DNA from: Zygnema cylindricum
Taxonomy: Eukaryota > Streptophyta > Zygnematophyceae > Zygnematales > Zygnemataceae
DNA length: 64,000 bases
Assembly: GCA_037447655.1 (NCBI GenBank)
Contig: JBBHKE010003572.1
Span: 186,001-250,000, forward strand
Direction of reading: 5' to 3'
Position 1 is the first letter of the stretch. Each line of letters begins with the position of its first letter. This document shows positions 42,677 to 52,269 of this stretch, one piece after another. The notes below the pieces were generated by a model that ran no database searches, was not told the origin of the DNA, and saw only the letters and a list, made by a program, of their open reading frames with translations. Position numbers and translations under genes: made by a program.

Positions 42677-43423
42677 ATGCTAGTACGGCACTTAATGCCC
42701 TACGCTCTGACTCACGTCAAAACGCTAGCCTCATCCCACAATTTGCCCGAACAAACACTCATACAGGCATTAGAGGACGAGATTCACACAAGGAGGGAAA
42801 AGGTCGCGTTGGTAGAACCACCAAAGACAAGCATCATGGCGGTTGAACCAAGAACCTCTATGTCGTATAGAGATTATAAGACCCTGTCGGTGGCTCTTAT
42901 TCTTAACAGGACGAGAAATTTTAAACTCAATGAATACGGCGGGTATCACGATATTGTGGTAGACACCGGAGCCCTCCCAAATTTCATAACCACATCAGCA
43001 TTACAACAAATGCCCAAAGAACTCCGACCGAAAATCAGTCCAAGTCACATCTGCCTGAGTAGAGTCAGCAGTGGGAGCCAACCAGTATACGGCATCATCA
43101 AAGCAATGGAAATCAAATTTGCTGATGACGCAAGCCATTACGCACTAATTTTACTCCCTTTCTTAGTGGTGGAAGGTAAGCAGTTCAAAATTTTGCTGGG
43201 TATGGCTACTTTGACCAGGTTGAATATAGAATTGAGGGTGTGGAAGGAAGAGATTACAGTTTCAGACCCGGAGGACCCAAAGGGCACCAAAGTGGTGGTT
43301 CCCCTGGATTTATGGAACCGGGGGAAAACAACTATTTCGGTATCTAGATGCTATCCCGAATACTCTGCATCAACACCTTCGGAGCTGTTTGGAGACTCCA
43401 CAGATATTGCTGACTCCATATAG
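42677..43423 (+). CDS. Gypsy aspartic protease domain ORF
   Basis: A 248-codon frame, uninterrupted, from an ATG shortly after the gag stop and in a different frame. Residues about 95-105 read IVVDTGALPNF, the catalytic DTGA of retropepsins. FKILLGMATLTRLN at about 175 is the ILLG flap-closing segment. The N-terminal 80 residues are helical and charged and belong to the gag-protease spacer. The protease would cut the polyprotein within the virus-like particle. A second, antisense copy of the same domain lies at 50.4-50.8 kb. Confidence 0.85.
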   Translation: MLVRHLMPYALTHVKTLASSHNLPEQTLIQALEDEIHTRREKVALVEPPKTSIMAVEPRTSMSYRDYKTLSVALILNRTRNFKLNEYGGYHDIVVDTGALPNFITTSALQQMPKELRPKISPSHICLSRVSSGSQPVYGIIKAMEIKFADDASHYALILLPFLVVEGKQFKILLGMATLTRLNIELRVWKEEITVSDPEDPKGTKVVVPLDLWNRGKTTISVSRCYPEYSASTPSELFGDSTDIADSI

Positions 43424-43599
43424 CAATTCCCTATTTCCAAACGGTGGGAAAGGGAGGATCATAATAAATTGGTACAGATGGCCACACATCAGCGGGAAGT
43501 GGACAAAAACTTTGCTGCCATACCGCACGGAACAGCAAAGGTTCTCCGGTCACAACTTTCGACAGTTTCTCAAAATGGGAAGGACTTCAATCGACAATT

Positions 43600-44605
43600 G
43601 GTGTCACTAGAGATCTCGCCCTCAGGACTCATGATTCTATCATTATTTTTTGGCATCAGTTCCGACCAGAAGCCGTTTTGAAAGCTGGATACAGAGTAGA
43701 AACAAACTCGGCAATCGAGATTGACACGGACGCCCGTGCAGTCAGCCAGTATAGACTACAGCATCTTCACCAACTTTACCCACAGCAACTCCCGATATGT
43801 GCCATGTCTAACTCTCACCGCAAACTTCCCCAGAATGTGGACAACATCACCAGTCCACATTTGGAAAAGCTTGGACTAGTATATCTAGTGGTCGCTGGAT
43901 GGCCATGCCAAGGGTATTCGTTAGCAAGACAGGGAACGGGAAACTAGGATGTCTGTAACAGAACATTCTTCTAGATAATGCTACTAGTAACAGAGATACA
44001 GAAACATCAGGACACGCCAGTGGGGTACGTCCTCGAAAATGTTCACCCCACAGATGATAAAAGAAAACAGGTGGTAAGCAGCTAGAACCAAGTAACTCAG
44101 GTTCTGGGGACTCCCATAGTTTTTGACGCAGCTCAGATCGGATCAAGAACCCACAGAGTTCGGGCTTATTGGACCAACTTGGTTCCTCTTCCTATCTCCA
44201 ACAGCTGTGGAAAACAAAGGTTCCAGATCCTAGCATCATAGTTCAGCAGATTCTCGGACCAGGGCGAATGGCCACCTCCGTGACCAAAGCCGCTTGAGCA
44301 CCCTTCTTCTGTTGCAACCAACCCGAGAATCCGCGGAAAGCCCTACCAACATTAGTATCATTCCCAACAGCCATGCTTATCGGAAGGGAGCACCAGGAAT
44401 GATATTTGAAAGAATAGCCGCTACGTGGACAACACCAAGTATTGAAGAACGGGAACAAGCAATGGGATTTTAACAGGGAACCACAACAGCACCAAGAGTC
44501 TCAGTCTCAAAAAGGTGTAGATTGATTGGGCAAAGTATGGATTTGAATGCAATTTCATGGGTGTTGCAGCATTCTCAAGCATTCTCCAGCCTAGAATCTC
44601 TAAAG
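43600..44605 (+). pseudogene. Cytosine-5 DNA methyltransferase embedded in the gypsy pol
   Basis: C5-methyltransferase motifs follow in canonical order between protease and RT. Motif I, the SAM pocket: ILSLFFGIS near 43630. A frameshift follows. Motif II: KAGYRVETNSAIEID. Motif IV: VVAGWPCQGYS near 43890, whose Cys is the catalytic nucleophile. Motif VI: YVLENVHP near 44025. Motif VIII: DAAQIGSRTHRVRAYWTNL near 44125-44180. A target-recognition-like part and EEREQAMGF follow, then motif X: GQSMDLNAISWVL near 44530. The HRxRxYWTNL and REQAMGF forms resemble the DNMT3/DRM type of de novo enzymes more than DNMT1. Damage: one frameshift after motif I, stops before motif VI (TAG), between VI and VIII, and after MGF, plus a shifted stretch. 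DNMT-bearing retrotransposons are reported from charophytes and dinoflagellates; this copy is dead but complete in layout. Confidence 0.85.
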
Positions 44606-44821
44606 CCACTACTCTGCAGCTTGAGGGGGGGAGAAAGGCAAGAAGAGAGAAATTCACAAAATTACATTCAGATAATATACTGAACCCAGGACCTTCCTTA
44701 GTTGGGGGGGGAGAAGGCTTAGAACAAGAAATTGTCAGTAACAGTGTTTTTACAGCCGAGCAAGGGACAGATCCACTGGTAGAGCTTTAATTCCACATCT
44801 CCCTCTGGGGTCGACCGCCGG

Positions 44822-46330
44822 AAGCATGGGCTGCAGTGGAACTCGGAAAGATGGACTGGACTCTAAGGGAACAGTTAGATCCACATCAAAAGGCTCGACT
44901 TTTCAAGCTATTAGAGGAGAACCGGCAGGTGTTCTCTTGGTCTGACACAGATATATGAATCTATAAGTGGACCATTTTTCGGATAGATCTGACCAATGAG
45001 ACGTCAACTATTTGGCAAAAACAGCATCCTCTCAGCTTCAAAGAGAGGGAGATCATCACCGCAAAGGTGCAGACTTTGGTGGACGCAGGGTTTGTGCAGC
45101 AAAGTACCAGGCTACATGGGTTTGCCTCTCCAACAATACTCCCACCAAAGAAAGATTCCTCCGGTAAAACTGTAGATTTCTGGATGTGTGGAGACTATCG
45201 GATGCTCGACACGCCAACTGTTTCCGATTGTTATCCAATGCTTACCCCGGAAGAGATCTTCCATTCTCTTGCTGGGGCCACCATTTATTCAACGTTGGAT
45301 ATGAAGAATGGATTCCACCATATTGCAATGGAGCCAAAGCACCGAGAGAGGACAGCTTTTTGGGCAGGATCCAGGTTTTATGAGTGGCTGTACATGCCAT
45401 TTGGTCTCAAAAATGCACCAGCAAAATCCCAACGGGCTTTGGACGAGGCCCTCCAGGGAATTGATTTTGCACGGTGTTAAATCGAGGATGTAATCATTTT
45501 CTCCAAGACATTCGAAGAACACTTGGAGCATATACAGATTGTTCTCCGGGCTCTCCAAGCAGCGGGCTTGAAGTGCCATCCGGGGAAGGGAATTTTTGGG
45601 GTGCAGAAAATCATTTATCTGGGTCATGTGGTGACTCCTAGGATAGTGGGTCCTCACATGGTTAAGGTGGCAGCTCTCGACGCACTTCCACCCCCGGAAG
45701 ATATTTCTGCCCTCTGCACCTTCCTAGGTTTGGCCAACTATTACCAGAGGTTTATTCCCGAATTTAGCAGCCACGCCCAGCCATTGAATCAATTATTGCG
45801 AAAGGACCACGAGTGGCAGTGGGCACAAGAACAGCAAATCGCTTTTCAGTTCTTGAAAGACTCCCTCAAGCAACATCCAGTTCTCCGGATGCCCGATCAC
45901 CAGCCACCTTTTCTCCTTTATACTGATTTGAGCAGGTTCGGATTGGGAGCAGTGTTGGCTCAATTGGACGATGCAGGGGCGCAGTAGGTAGTGGCTTACG
46001 CAAGCCAAACAATAACAGAGCCGAGGGGAATTACTGCAGTGACCACGGGGAATTACTCGCCGCCGTATGGGCCATCTAGCACTTCAGGCCTTACCTCTAT
46101 GGAGTACACTTCACCCTCATTACGGATCGCCAGCCCCTCAAATGGATAATGGAGAACAGTAAGTTGACTAGCAAGTTGGCCAGATGGGTTTTCATCTTGG
46201 AAGAATACAATTTCAACTCAATCCAGCGAGCAGGGGAGATTCATGGGAATGCAGACGGACTCAGCAAGAATCCAGACCCTTCAACTAGAGACTCTACTGT
46301 AGAATATGAAAGCTTTAGTCTCAGTAGATG
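44822..46330 (+). pseudogene. Gypsy reverse transcriptase and RNase H
   Basis: Follows the methyltransferase. It opens with EAWAAVELGKMDWTLREQL and FKLLEENRQVFSW, the usual pre-RT segment of Ty3/gypsy. RT palm and fingers: WMCGDYRMLDTPT, YSTLDMKNGFHHI (first Asp), FYEWLYMPFGLKNAPA. The YxDD box is broken: *IEDVIIF with a TAA in place of Tyr and the first Asp as Glu. Then YLGHVVTPRIVGPH, FLGLANYYQRFIPEFS and the RNase H start LLYTDLSRFGLGAVL. RNase H continues in shifted frames with VVAYASQTI, ITDRQPLKWIM and GNADGLSKNP. At least four stops or frameshifts. Confidence 0.93.
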
Positions 46331-46368
46331 AGGTTATGAGGAGGAAGTTAAAGGTGAAAAGGAGCAGC

Positions 46369-47512
46369 TGTTAGGACTGCGATGTCAAACTAGCGCAGCG
46401 TAGCAGTATAGCAGTACACGCTGCACTTTGTATTCATACTGCGCTGCGATGTCAAACTAGCGCAGCGTAGAAACATAGCATTACACGCTGCATATTTTTC
46501 TGGGTGCACGAAACTAAATTTTCGCGGGAGTGTTGTTTTGAAAAGTCAATTTCGTGCGTACAAGACACTTTGCCCGTAACTGCTAATTGGATCTAATATG
46601 GAGGTTTGAATAGATTCACGGATTGGGGGAGCGAACGGATTGATATAATTAAAGTGACGTAAAAGACTCATTGAGTGGTGTGAACAAGCTGTGACAAATG
46701 GACGGCGGATCGCGAAGCGATCCGATGTACAATAAACGGAATGTTGGAATAGGCGCCGCCGGTACTGCGTAGCTGCGACGCAGTAAGTCAACGCAGCTGC
46801 GGCTATTTGTATGATCCGTACGGACAAGCGCAACCAGCGCAGCCAGCGCAGCTGCGGATAATATGACTAGGATAGATCTCGAGTAATGATGATTGTACGG
46901 TAGTGGTAGCTTAGTAGTTGCTTAGTGGTAGCTTGGTTTCTGACAGACGAAGAGTGCGGTGTAAATATTATGTAAAACAAAGGTTTGTCCTATTAACTAA
47001 TTAGTTTATTAGAGTAGATACAGTACGGCTGGTATGCCTCCGTACTCTGAGTATAACTTGCAAGACTTGGATTATTTTATGTATCGCAATCAAGTTTATC
47101 AAAGCAATGGCAGACTGTTTTCTGCATCTTTGACCTGTTGGTGTGATCACTCTGTTTTGTGCTTTCATGTGAAACTTTGTGGAGTTATTTTATGATATAG
47201 AATTTATATGTGTGTCAAGTTTCATTGTATTCCAGTATCTCTGTAAGATTCTGTGAGCAGTCTAAGTGGTTAGTTTGTGAAGCTGTCAGCTGTTTTTGTG
47301 ATACTCTGGAGCCTATATCTTCTAGATTCCTTGGTGGATTTAGCTGTAACTTTGGGAGTTTATAGTGTATATGGTATACTGCTTATTAGTGCAGTTTGAG
47401 GTGATTCTGTTCAGTTTGGAGTAATCTGTGCTGTCTGAAACACAGCTGTTTTTGAGGTAGTCTGTGGGTGTTTCCGTGAGTAATCCATGGCTGAAATAGG
47501 CTATGGACAACA
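46369..47512 (+). repeat. Solo LTR of family F type, splitting the gypsy element
   Basis: It starts TGTTAGGACTGCG and ends GGACAACA. It interrupts gypsy pol between RNase H and integrase, and gypsy coding resumes right after it. The right half (47270-47512) aligns with the middle of the reverse LTR at 28.9-29.1 kb (GAGTAATCCATGGCTGAAATAGG region). No primer site or internal domain is present, hence solo. Flanking 5-mers (GCAGC, TCTAC) do not match. Confidence 0.7.
46377..46500. repeat. ~62-bp tandem duplication at the solo LTR start
   Basis: CTGCGATGTCAAACTAGCGC begins both units, each ending in an ACACGCTGCA segment. Confidence 0.85.
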
Positions 47513-48790
47513 TCTACAGGGGCTCAGCACGATGAAGACCCGGAGCTCATCTTAGGACTTATCCGGGCTTCCTCCGCCTTCATTTGGCTACCTCGGACCT
47601 GTCAACTTTTTTGGTGGACTTCGAGGGGCATGCTCCCATTGGATCTGGCCGCAAGAATATTTGAAAAGACACCGATTCCCTCCAGTCCATCCTGAATGGT
47701 TCCCCTCTTCCTCAGTTTGCCGGGAGTCATTTTTCCCGTGTTCAGACCCGGATGGCGGGGTATGAATTGGACCGAGGCATTCTTCTCAAAAAATGGGCTG
47801 ATGGGACGAGGAAAGTGGTTCGTCCTCTGACAGATCGGGAAACCCTTATTCTTCGACTTCACCAACAATGCAGGCACTTCGACAGAAACGAACAACCTCA
47901 CTGGTTACAGAGTCGTACTGGTGGCATGGGTTGCGGGCCCAGGTCAACCGTGTGGTGCAGACATGCCGTTCCTGTGACCAGGTAAAATCCGTCTTTGACA
48001 AAAAGGGTGGAACATAACTTCATTCTCTCCCCATCCGGGGGATGTTTTACAGGTGGTCACTGGATCTGCTAGTACCACTTCTAACCAGCCGGAGGGGAAA
48101 CCGCTTTGTTCTTGTAATGATTGAACACTTCTCCAAATGGATTGAACTGGTGGTTCTTTCCCGAAAGGAGTCAAAAGCAACCGCGGACGCATTCTTCTAG
48201 AGGGTGTTTTCCCAATTTGGGGCACCGGCCGAGGTTCTCACGGATTAGGGGTCCGAGTCTGCTAGAGAGTTTTCTAACATTCTAGAAAAGTGCCTCATTC
48301 ACCACCGTTTGACCAGCCGAGACCACACCCAAGCCGACGGTTTGGCTGAGAGGTGCGTACAGACGGTAAAAAGGTCACTACGAAAAAATGTCGTTGAAGA
48401 GGATTTGGGGAATGGGACAGACGAGTGCCTTGGATTGCCATGGGATACAGGTTCAGTAGGCAGGCCTCCCTCCACTCCAATAGCCCTTACTTCATTCTCT
48501 TCGGCCGACATCCCATCCTACCAGGAGCCGCCTCGGCTCAAGCGGTTGAGCTTGTGGAAATGGACTACCGGGGGACTGTCGAGAAACTGATTGCCGAACG
48601 GGCCAAAGTATTTCACCGGGAGATACCTCTAGCTATGGGCAATTTACAGGCTGCTCACCACAGGGATCAACTTTGGTATTTCCAACGCCAGAGCGGGAAT
48701 TATGTCCCACGGCAACGACGATTCGTATCCCTAGATTTTGTGTATCCCATGCAACAGAATAAGGATATTTTGGACATTTCGGCTGGATGA
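47513..48790 (+). pseudogene. Gypsy integrase
   Basis: The H2C2 zinc region is recoverable across frames: RLHQQCRHFDRNE followed by a CRSCDQVKS-type pair. The core follows with RWSLDLLVPLL (first Asp), VLVMIEHFSKWIELVVLSRKES, QFGAPAEVLTD then a stop at the second Asp neighbourhood, and HTQADGLAERCVQTVKRS (catalytic Glu). The C-terminal part reads PYFILFGRHPILPGAA and YRGTVEKLIAERAKVFH. Stops and at least three frame changes are present. Integrase would insert the cDNA in the nucleus. Confidence 0.9.
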
Positions 48791-49114
48791 GTGATACTGA
48801 AAGTAGTGGAGGTCTCAAACAAAGGGGTTCTTACCTTGGAGGGGAAGGATGACCGCAAAATTAAAGAAAATCAGATCAATGTGGCTCCTTGCCACCTGCG
48901 AGGGCTAGAAGACAAACCCACTTTCCACCTCACCTATTTTGCAGAACCACCCTCCTGTTCCTCCGCTTGCAATGGGTCCTCTGTGTCCGACCTTCTGCTC
49001 ATGTGCAAACACTGTCACCAAGGGTGGCATGACGGCTGTCTACCACTGAATTGGGAGCCCCGCTCTCAACTCGCAATTCCGTGGTTCTATAGGTACTGCG
49101 AATTTGGCCGCTAA
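48791..49114 (+). CDS. Gypsy Pol C-terminus: GPY/F-like module followed by a PHD-type finger
   Basis: A stop-free 107-codon frame in line with integrase after one TGA. The first 45 residues (KVVEVSNKGVLTLEG, INVAPCHLRGLEDKP) resemble the GPY/F module that ends many gypsy integrases. Where chromoviruses have a chromodomain, this protein has a zinc-finger pattern: CSSAC, CKHC, HQGWHDGC and PWFYRYC. Spacing fits a C4HC3 PHD finger, with one Cys of the last pair replaced by Tyr. PHD fingers read histone H3 tails, so a targeting role is plausible. It ends 35 bp before the polypurine tract. Confidence 0.65.
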   Translation: MILKVVEVSNKGVLTLEGKDDRKIKENQINVAPCHLRGLEDKPTFHLTYFAEPPSCSSACNGSSVSDLLLMCKHCHQGWHDGCLPLNWEPRSQLAIPWFYRYCEFGR

Positions 49115-49158
49115 TTTGTCTAATCCTCTTAGTCATACGCGACTCAAAGGAGGGGGGG

Positions 49159-50390
49159 TACGCGGTACTTCTTCTTTTACTCTCAATTCCTCATTATGAC
49201 CCATGCATATCTCTAGGGGAGGAAAGACAAAGAAGGGCATGGTCACGGGTCCGGGAAATCATCATCATTTGGGGTGGATGGCTGGTCTCTTATGCACACC
49301 TCGTAGGACATCTTACGTGAACCTCACGGTCCCCAGGCACGCTCGACAGCTATCAAGCTCGTGTGCATCTTCGGCACATTTGCACTCCCAAGAGTTTTAG
49401 GGCCTCGTTCCACCTTGTACGGACTTCAGCGTACGGAGAAGGGGGGGACAACCCGTCAGATCAAAACTTTGTATTTTTACCGAGGGGCACAACGCACTTT
49501 AGTTCACGTTAAACGCAGTCCGGTGCAAAGGTGGCGGCTCCATTACATGGCGTCCGTTCTATGTAGCTCTAGCGGAGGGGTACATCGTGGAACGGCACGC
49601 AGCCTTTAAGATTGTCCCGTAGATCTTGCTGTTAGTTGTCAGTACGATGTTAGTTCAGGTCCAACAGACGGGCAGAACATTAATGACACCGGGTCAAAGT
49701 TAGACGTTTCACGTTAATTCATAACTTTGTTGTTTACTTGTGTACCATAGGAAGACCTTTGGCTGTCGATTCAGTTGGAGCCAGTCGCCTAACTTTTTGC
49801 CATGAGTGAAGTACAGCCTAGTTTGTCTTCTGTCCGTATGATAACAATTGCTAGCCGCTGATTGGCTTTGAGCATTGCTTTGACTTTGGTAGATGCTATA
49901 GGACAGACTTTTGTTGTGTAAGACACTTGGGGCCGAAGGAGACAGGTTGCTTTTTCAGTACTGTCTCTTAAGAAAACCCCCAGAGAATTAAATCAACCTT
50001 TCCGTTGGAGAACTGTTGCATTGTGTCGTTGACTCTATTGCCATCTTTGTTTTGGATTTTCTTTTGTGGAGACAGTAGCTCGGGTGGGTGATTGGCACTA
50101 TCCTCTCTTTGGGCGGTTTGGACTTTCGCTGTTTGAAACTTGAAAGAGTCTTCTCGGATCCGTACGGCGAAACTGAGGGGTGAGGGAGACTCATACCGAT
50201 CTTCGGGGCCATTAGGAGTGTTTCCTTCTTCTGAGTTTGGTCATCGTTGCACTCCGCGGTATGTTCGCTCGCTTCACCATTATCATTCTGTTATATCTTA
50301 TTTCCATTCTCTGGGGCAAGATGATTTTAGAGCGGAACCTCCGAAGATTCCAACCGAGGTTAATTCCCCTTTACAAAAACAGCTGTCAAG
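49159..50390 (+). repeat. Probable 3' LTR of the gypsy element
   Basis: AAAGGAGGGGGGG at 49146-49158 is a polypurine tract, and the following TACGCGGTACTTC is taken as an eroded LTR start. The stretch is non-coding and gene-free. Its right limit is set only by the start of the antisense gypsy fragment. No second LTR is available for comparison. Confidence 0.5.
49295..49348 (+). repeat. Short repeat shared with the SINE tail
   Basis: GCACACCTCGTAGGACAT through ACCTCACGGTCC and AGGCACGCTCGACA matches 52208-52264 with few changes. No tRNA-like head precedes it here. Confidence 0.6.
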
Positions 50391-50776
50391 GATTTGTCCA
50401 CTTCCCGCCGAAGTTTTGTAATTTGTAATAATCTGTTCTGGTATCCCTCTTCCCACCGCTTGGAAATAGGGAATTGCTATATTATGTCTGCGATATCGGT
50501 GGCGCTGGCGAGCAGTTCCGTGGGTGTGTGGGTGGCATAGACGGGATAACATCCTAAGACAGGAGCATTAGCTTTCCCCCTATTCCATAGATCCAGGGGA
50601 ACCACCACCTTGACTCCTTCTGGATCCTCAGGATCGCGAACAGTAAACTACTCTTTCCACACACTTAATCCGATATTCACCCTTGTCCAAGTGGCCATTC
50701 CCATTAAAATCTCAAATTGCTTACCTTCCACCACCAGGTTGGGAAGCTGAATTTGGACCTTCTGACGCGCGTCGTG
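50391..50776 (-). pseudogene. Antisense fragment of the same gypsy family (protease end)
   Basis: Reverse complement aligns with 43160-43500 of the main element, including the TATAGCAATTCCCTATTTCC segment after the protease stop and the GGTAAGCAATTTGAGATTTT region. It is cut at 50777 by the start of a copia LTR, so the gypsy fragment was already here when the copia arrived. Confidence 0.85.
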
Positions 50777-51967
50777 TTGGAATTCAAGTATTTTCTAGGT
50801 CTAGAGATTGCAATATAAAAGGCAAAATAGTAGATATTGACAGGCTGCCTCTAACTCCTCCTCAAGTCCCCACACTTGTCGCAGTCATTGAAGACTGGAG
50901 GAGGAGTTAACCATGGCTGCCTGTGCTGTCTAGAGAGCGACAAGCAGTTGTTTTATAAGGTTTTCTCTAAAAGGGAGTTTTGACAGAGCCAGGATTTGAT
51001 CCTGGTACCTACCATTTGTCACAATCGCAACAGCCGGTAACCTTATCCAGATAGTCTAAATTGTACGATAGAATATACGGGGTATGATATTAATTTAAAT
51101 ATTTACAATAAGACTAATTCATTTAACTAGAACTATATGCATACTGCATAGAAACAGTTGTGTAAAGTACGACGTACGGTACGGATACGAAATAAATACC
51201 GCGCAGTTTGTTTGACGCCGGAAAGAATACCGCGCAAGTATTTATGACGGCCACGATTGAAATCCACATTTGATAGAACGGCCGCGAAGGATGCCGAGAT
51301 CGTGGAGTACGATTTTGGCGGTTTGCGATTACCGCCACATTGAGTGACACGTGGCAACACTACATTGGATTGCGGCAACTCCGGGGATTACGAAAACGAA
51401 TCCGAATATGACACGTGTCAACATTTTGGCCATGTCGTACTATGGCCGTACATAAAGTACACTGGCACTTGTACTTTTCTGTACGACACAATGTTTTAAT
51501 TGGTGCCGTACTTCAGTAGATAGAGTTTTAGAGGGAGATAGGACTTAGAAAAATTTGGCAGATAGGACCCTCTCTCTAAGAGGTTACCTTGTATAAATGG
51601 CTAACTTTGGGCAGCCATAACTATCAATTTACTTGACCATTTTCAATGATTCTTTTTGCTGCGGACTCAGGGGAGTTCAGGCTACACAGGGGTATAGTCG
51701 GTCAAAGTTTTTGTTTGCCAGGATGGTAGTATTTCTAAGGGAAATTCAAAGTGGGTGAATGTGTCCAAATCTCATATTCTAACTTTGCATTCTGTGGTGG
51801 AACTGAGCACACAGAAAGTATTATTTCACAAGGGTGAATCTATATTGGGTTTCTGACTGTCAAGGGGTTAGTCATTTGGGTTTATATCAAGTTGGAGTCG
51901 GCACTATCTAGATAAGCTTCTTTTGGATCTGCATATTTAGAGGGCCAATAGAGGTCTTAGAGTTTCA
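50777..51967 (+). repeat. 5' LTR of copia family F, copy c
   Basis: Starts TGTTGGAATTCAAG and ends AGAGTTTCA, immediately before a primer site. It includes an antisense tRNA-like block (50985-51056), a CTTGTATAAATGGC promoter near 51590 and GGACTCAGGGGAGTTCAGGC near 51663. Compared with the reverse copy at 28.7-30.4 kb it lacks several hundred bases near the 3' end. It is inserted in an antisense gypsy fragment. Confidence 0.8.
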
Positions 51968-51979
51968 TGGTATCAGTGA
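51968..51979 (+). other. tRNA primer binding site of the + strand copia
   Basis: TGGTATCAGTGA directly follows the LTR; the first nine bases match the complement of plant initiator-Met tRNA. Confidence 0.85.
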
Positions 51980-52085
51980 TGGATTGGCACGTGAATGCCG
52001 GTTCAATACGGGGTAGAATGTGATACGTCACACTCGAAGCCGCCTAAAAAAAAGAAATAGGTACGGACCCGCCAGGCTCTACATC

Positions 52086-52264
52086 GAGCTGGTGGCACAG
52101 TGGTTAGTGCGCTGACAGCTCAAGTCAGTGGTCCCAGGTTCGAGCCCTGGCCGACTCACTTTTCCCTAGTATGGGACATACAGAATCCCGGATTTCATGG
52201 AAATAACCACACACCTTACAGGACAGTTTACCTGAACCTCACGGTCCCTAGGCACGCTCGACAC
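52086..52264 (+). mobile_element. tRNA-derived SINE (tRNA-like head 52086-52158)
   Basis: The first 73 nt fold as a full cloverleaf. The acceptor GAGCTGG pairs with CCGACTC (one mismatch, one wobble). D-stem is GCAC/GTGC, anticodon stem CTGAC/GTCAG, T-stem CCAGG/CCTGG with loop TTCGAGC, and discriminator A. Box A (TGGCACAGTGG) and box B (GGTTCGAGCC) for RNA polymerase III are intact. The anticodon loop AGCTCAA lacks the near-invariant U33, so a working tRNA is unlikely. The ~105-nt tail ends ACGGTCCCTAGGCACGCTCG and recurs without the head at 49.3 kb. The head-plus-repeated-tail layout indicates a SINE, inserted after the copia primer site. Confidence 0.65.
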
Positions 52265-52269
52265 TAGTA

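Noticed and set aside
46364-47517. A 5-bp target duplication for the solo LTR
   Set aside because: GCAGC and TCTAC share too little; the boundary or the duplication has decayed.
48299-48511. Minus-strand ORFs across the gypsy integrase
   Set aside because: They are shadows of the integrase core, which is recoverable on the + strand with its catalytic motifs.
52086-52158. A functional tRNA gene
   Set aside because: The cloverleaf and polymerase III boxes are good, but U33 is missing and a repeated tail follows, so a SINE is more likely.
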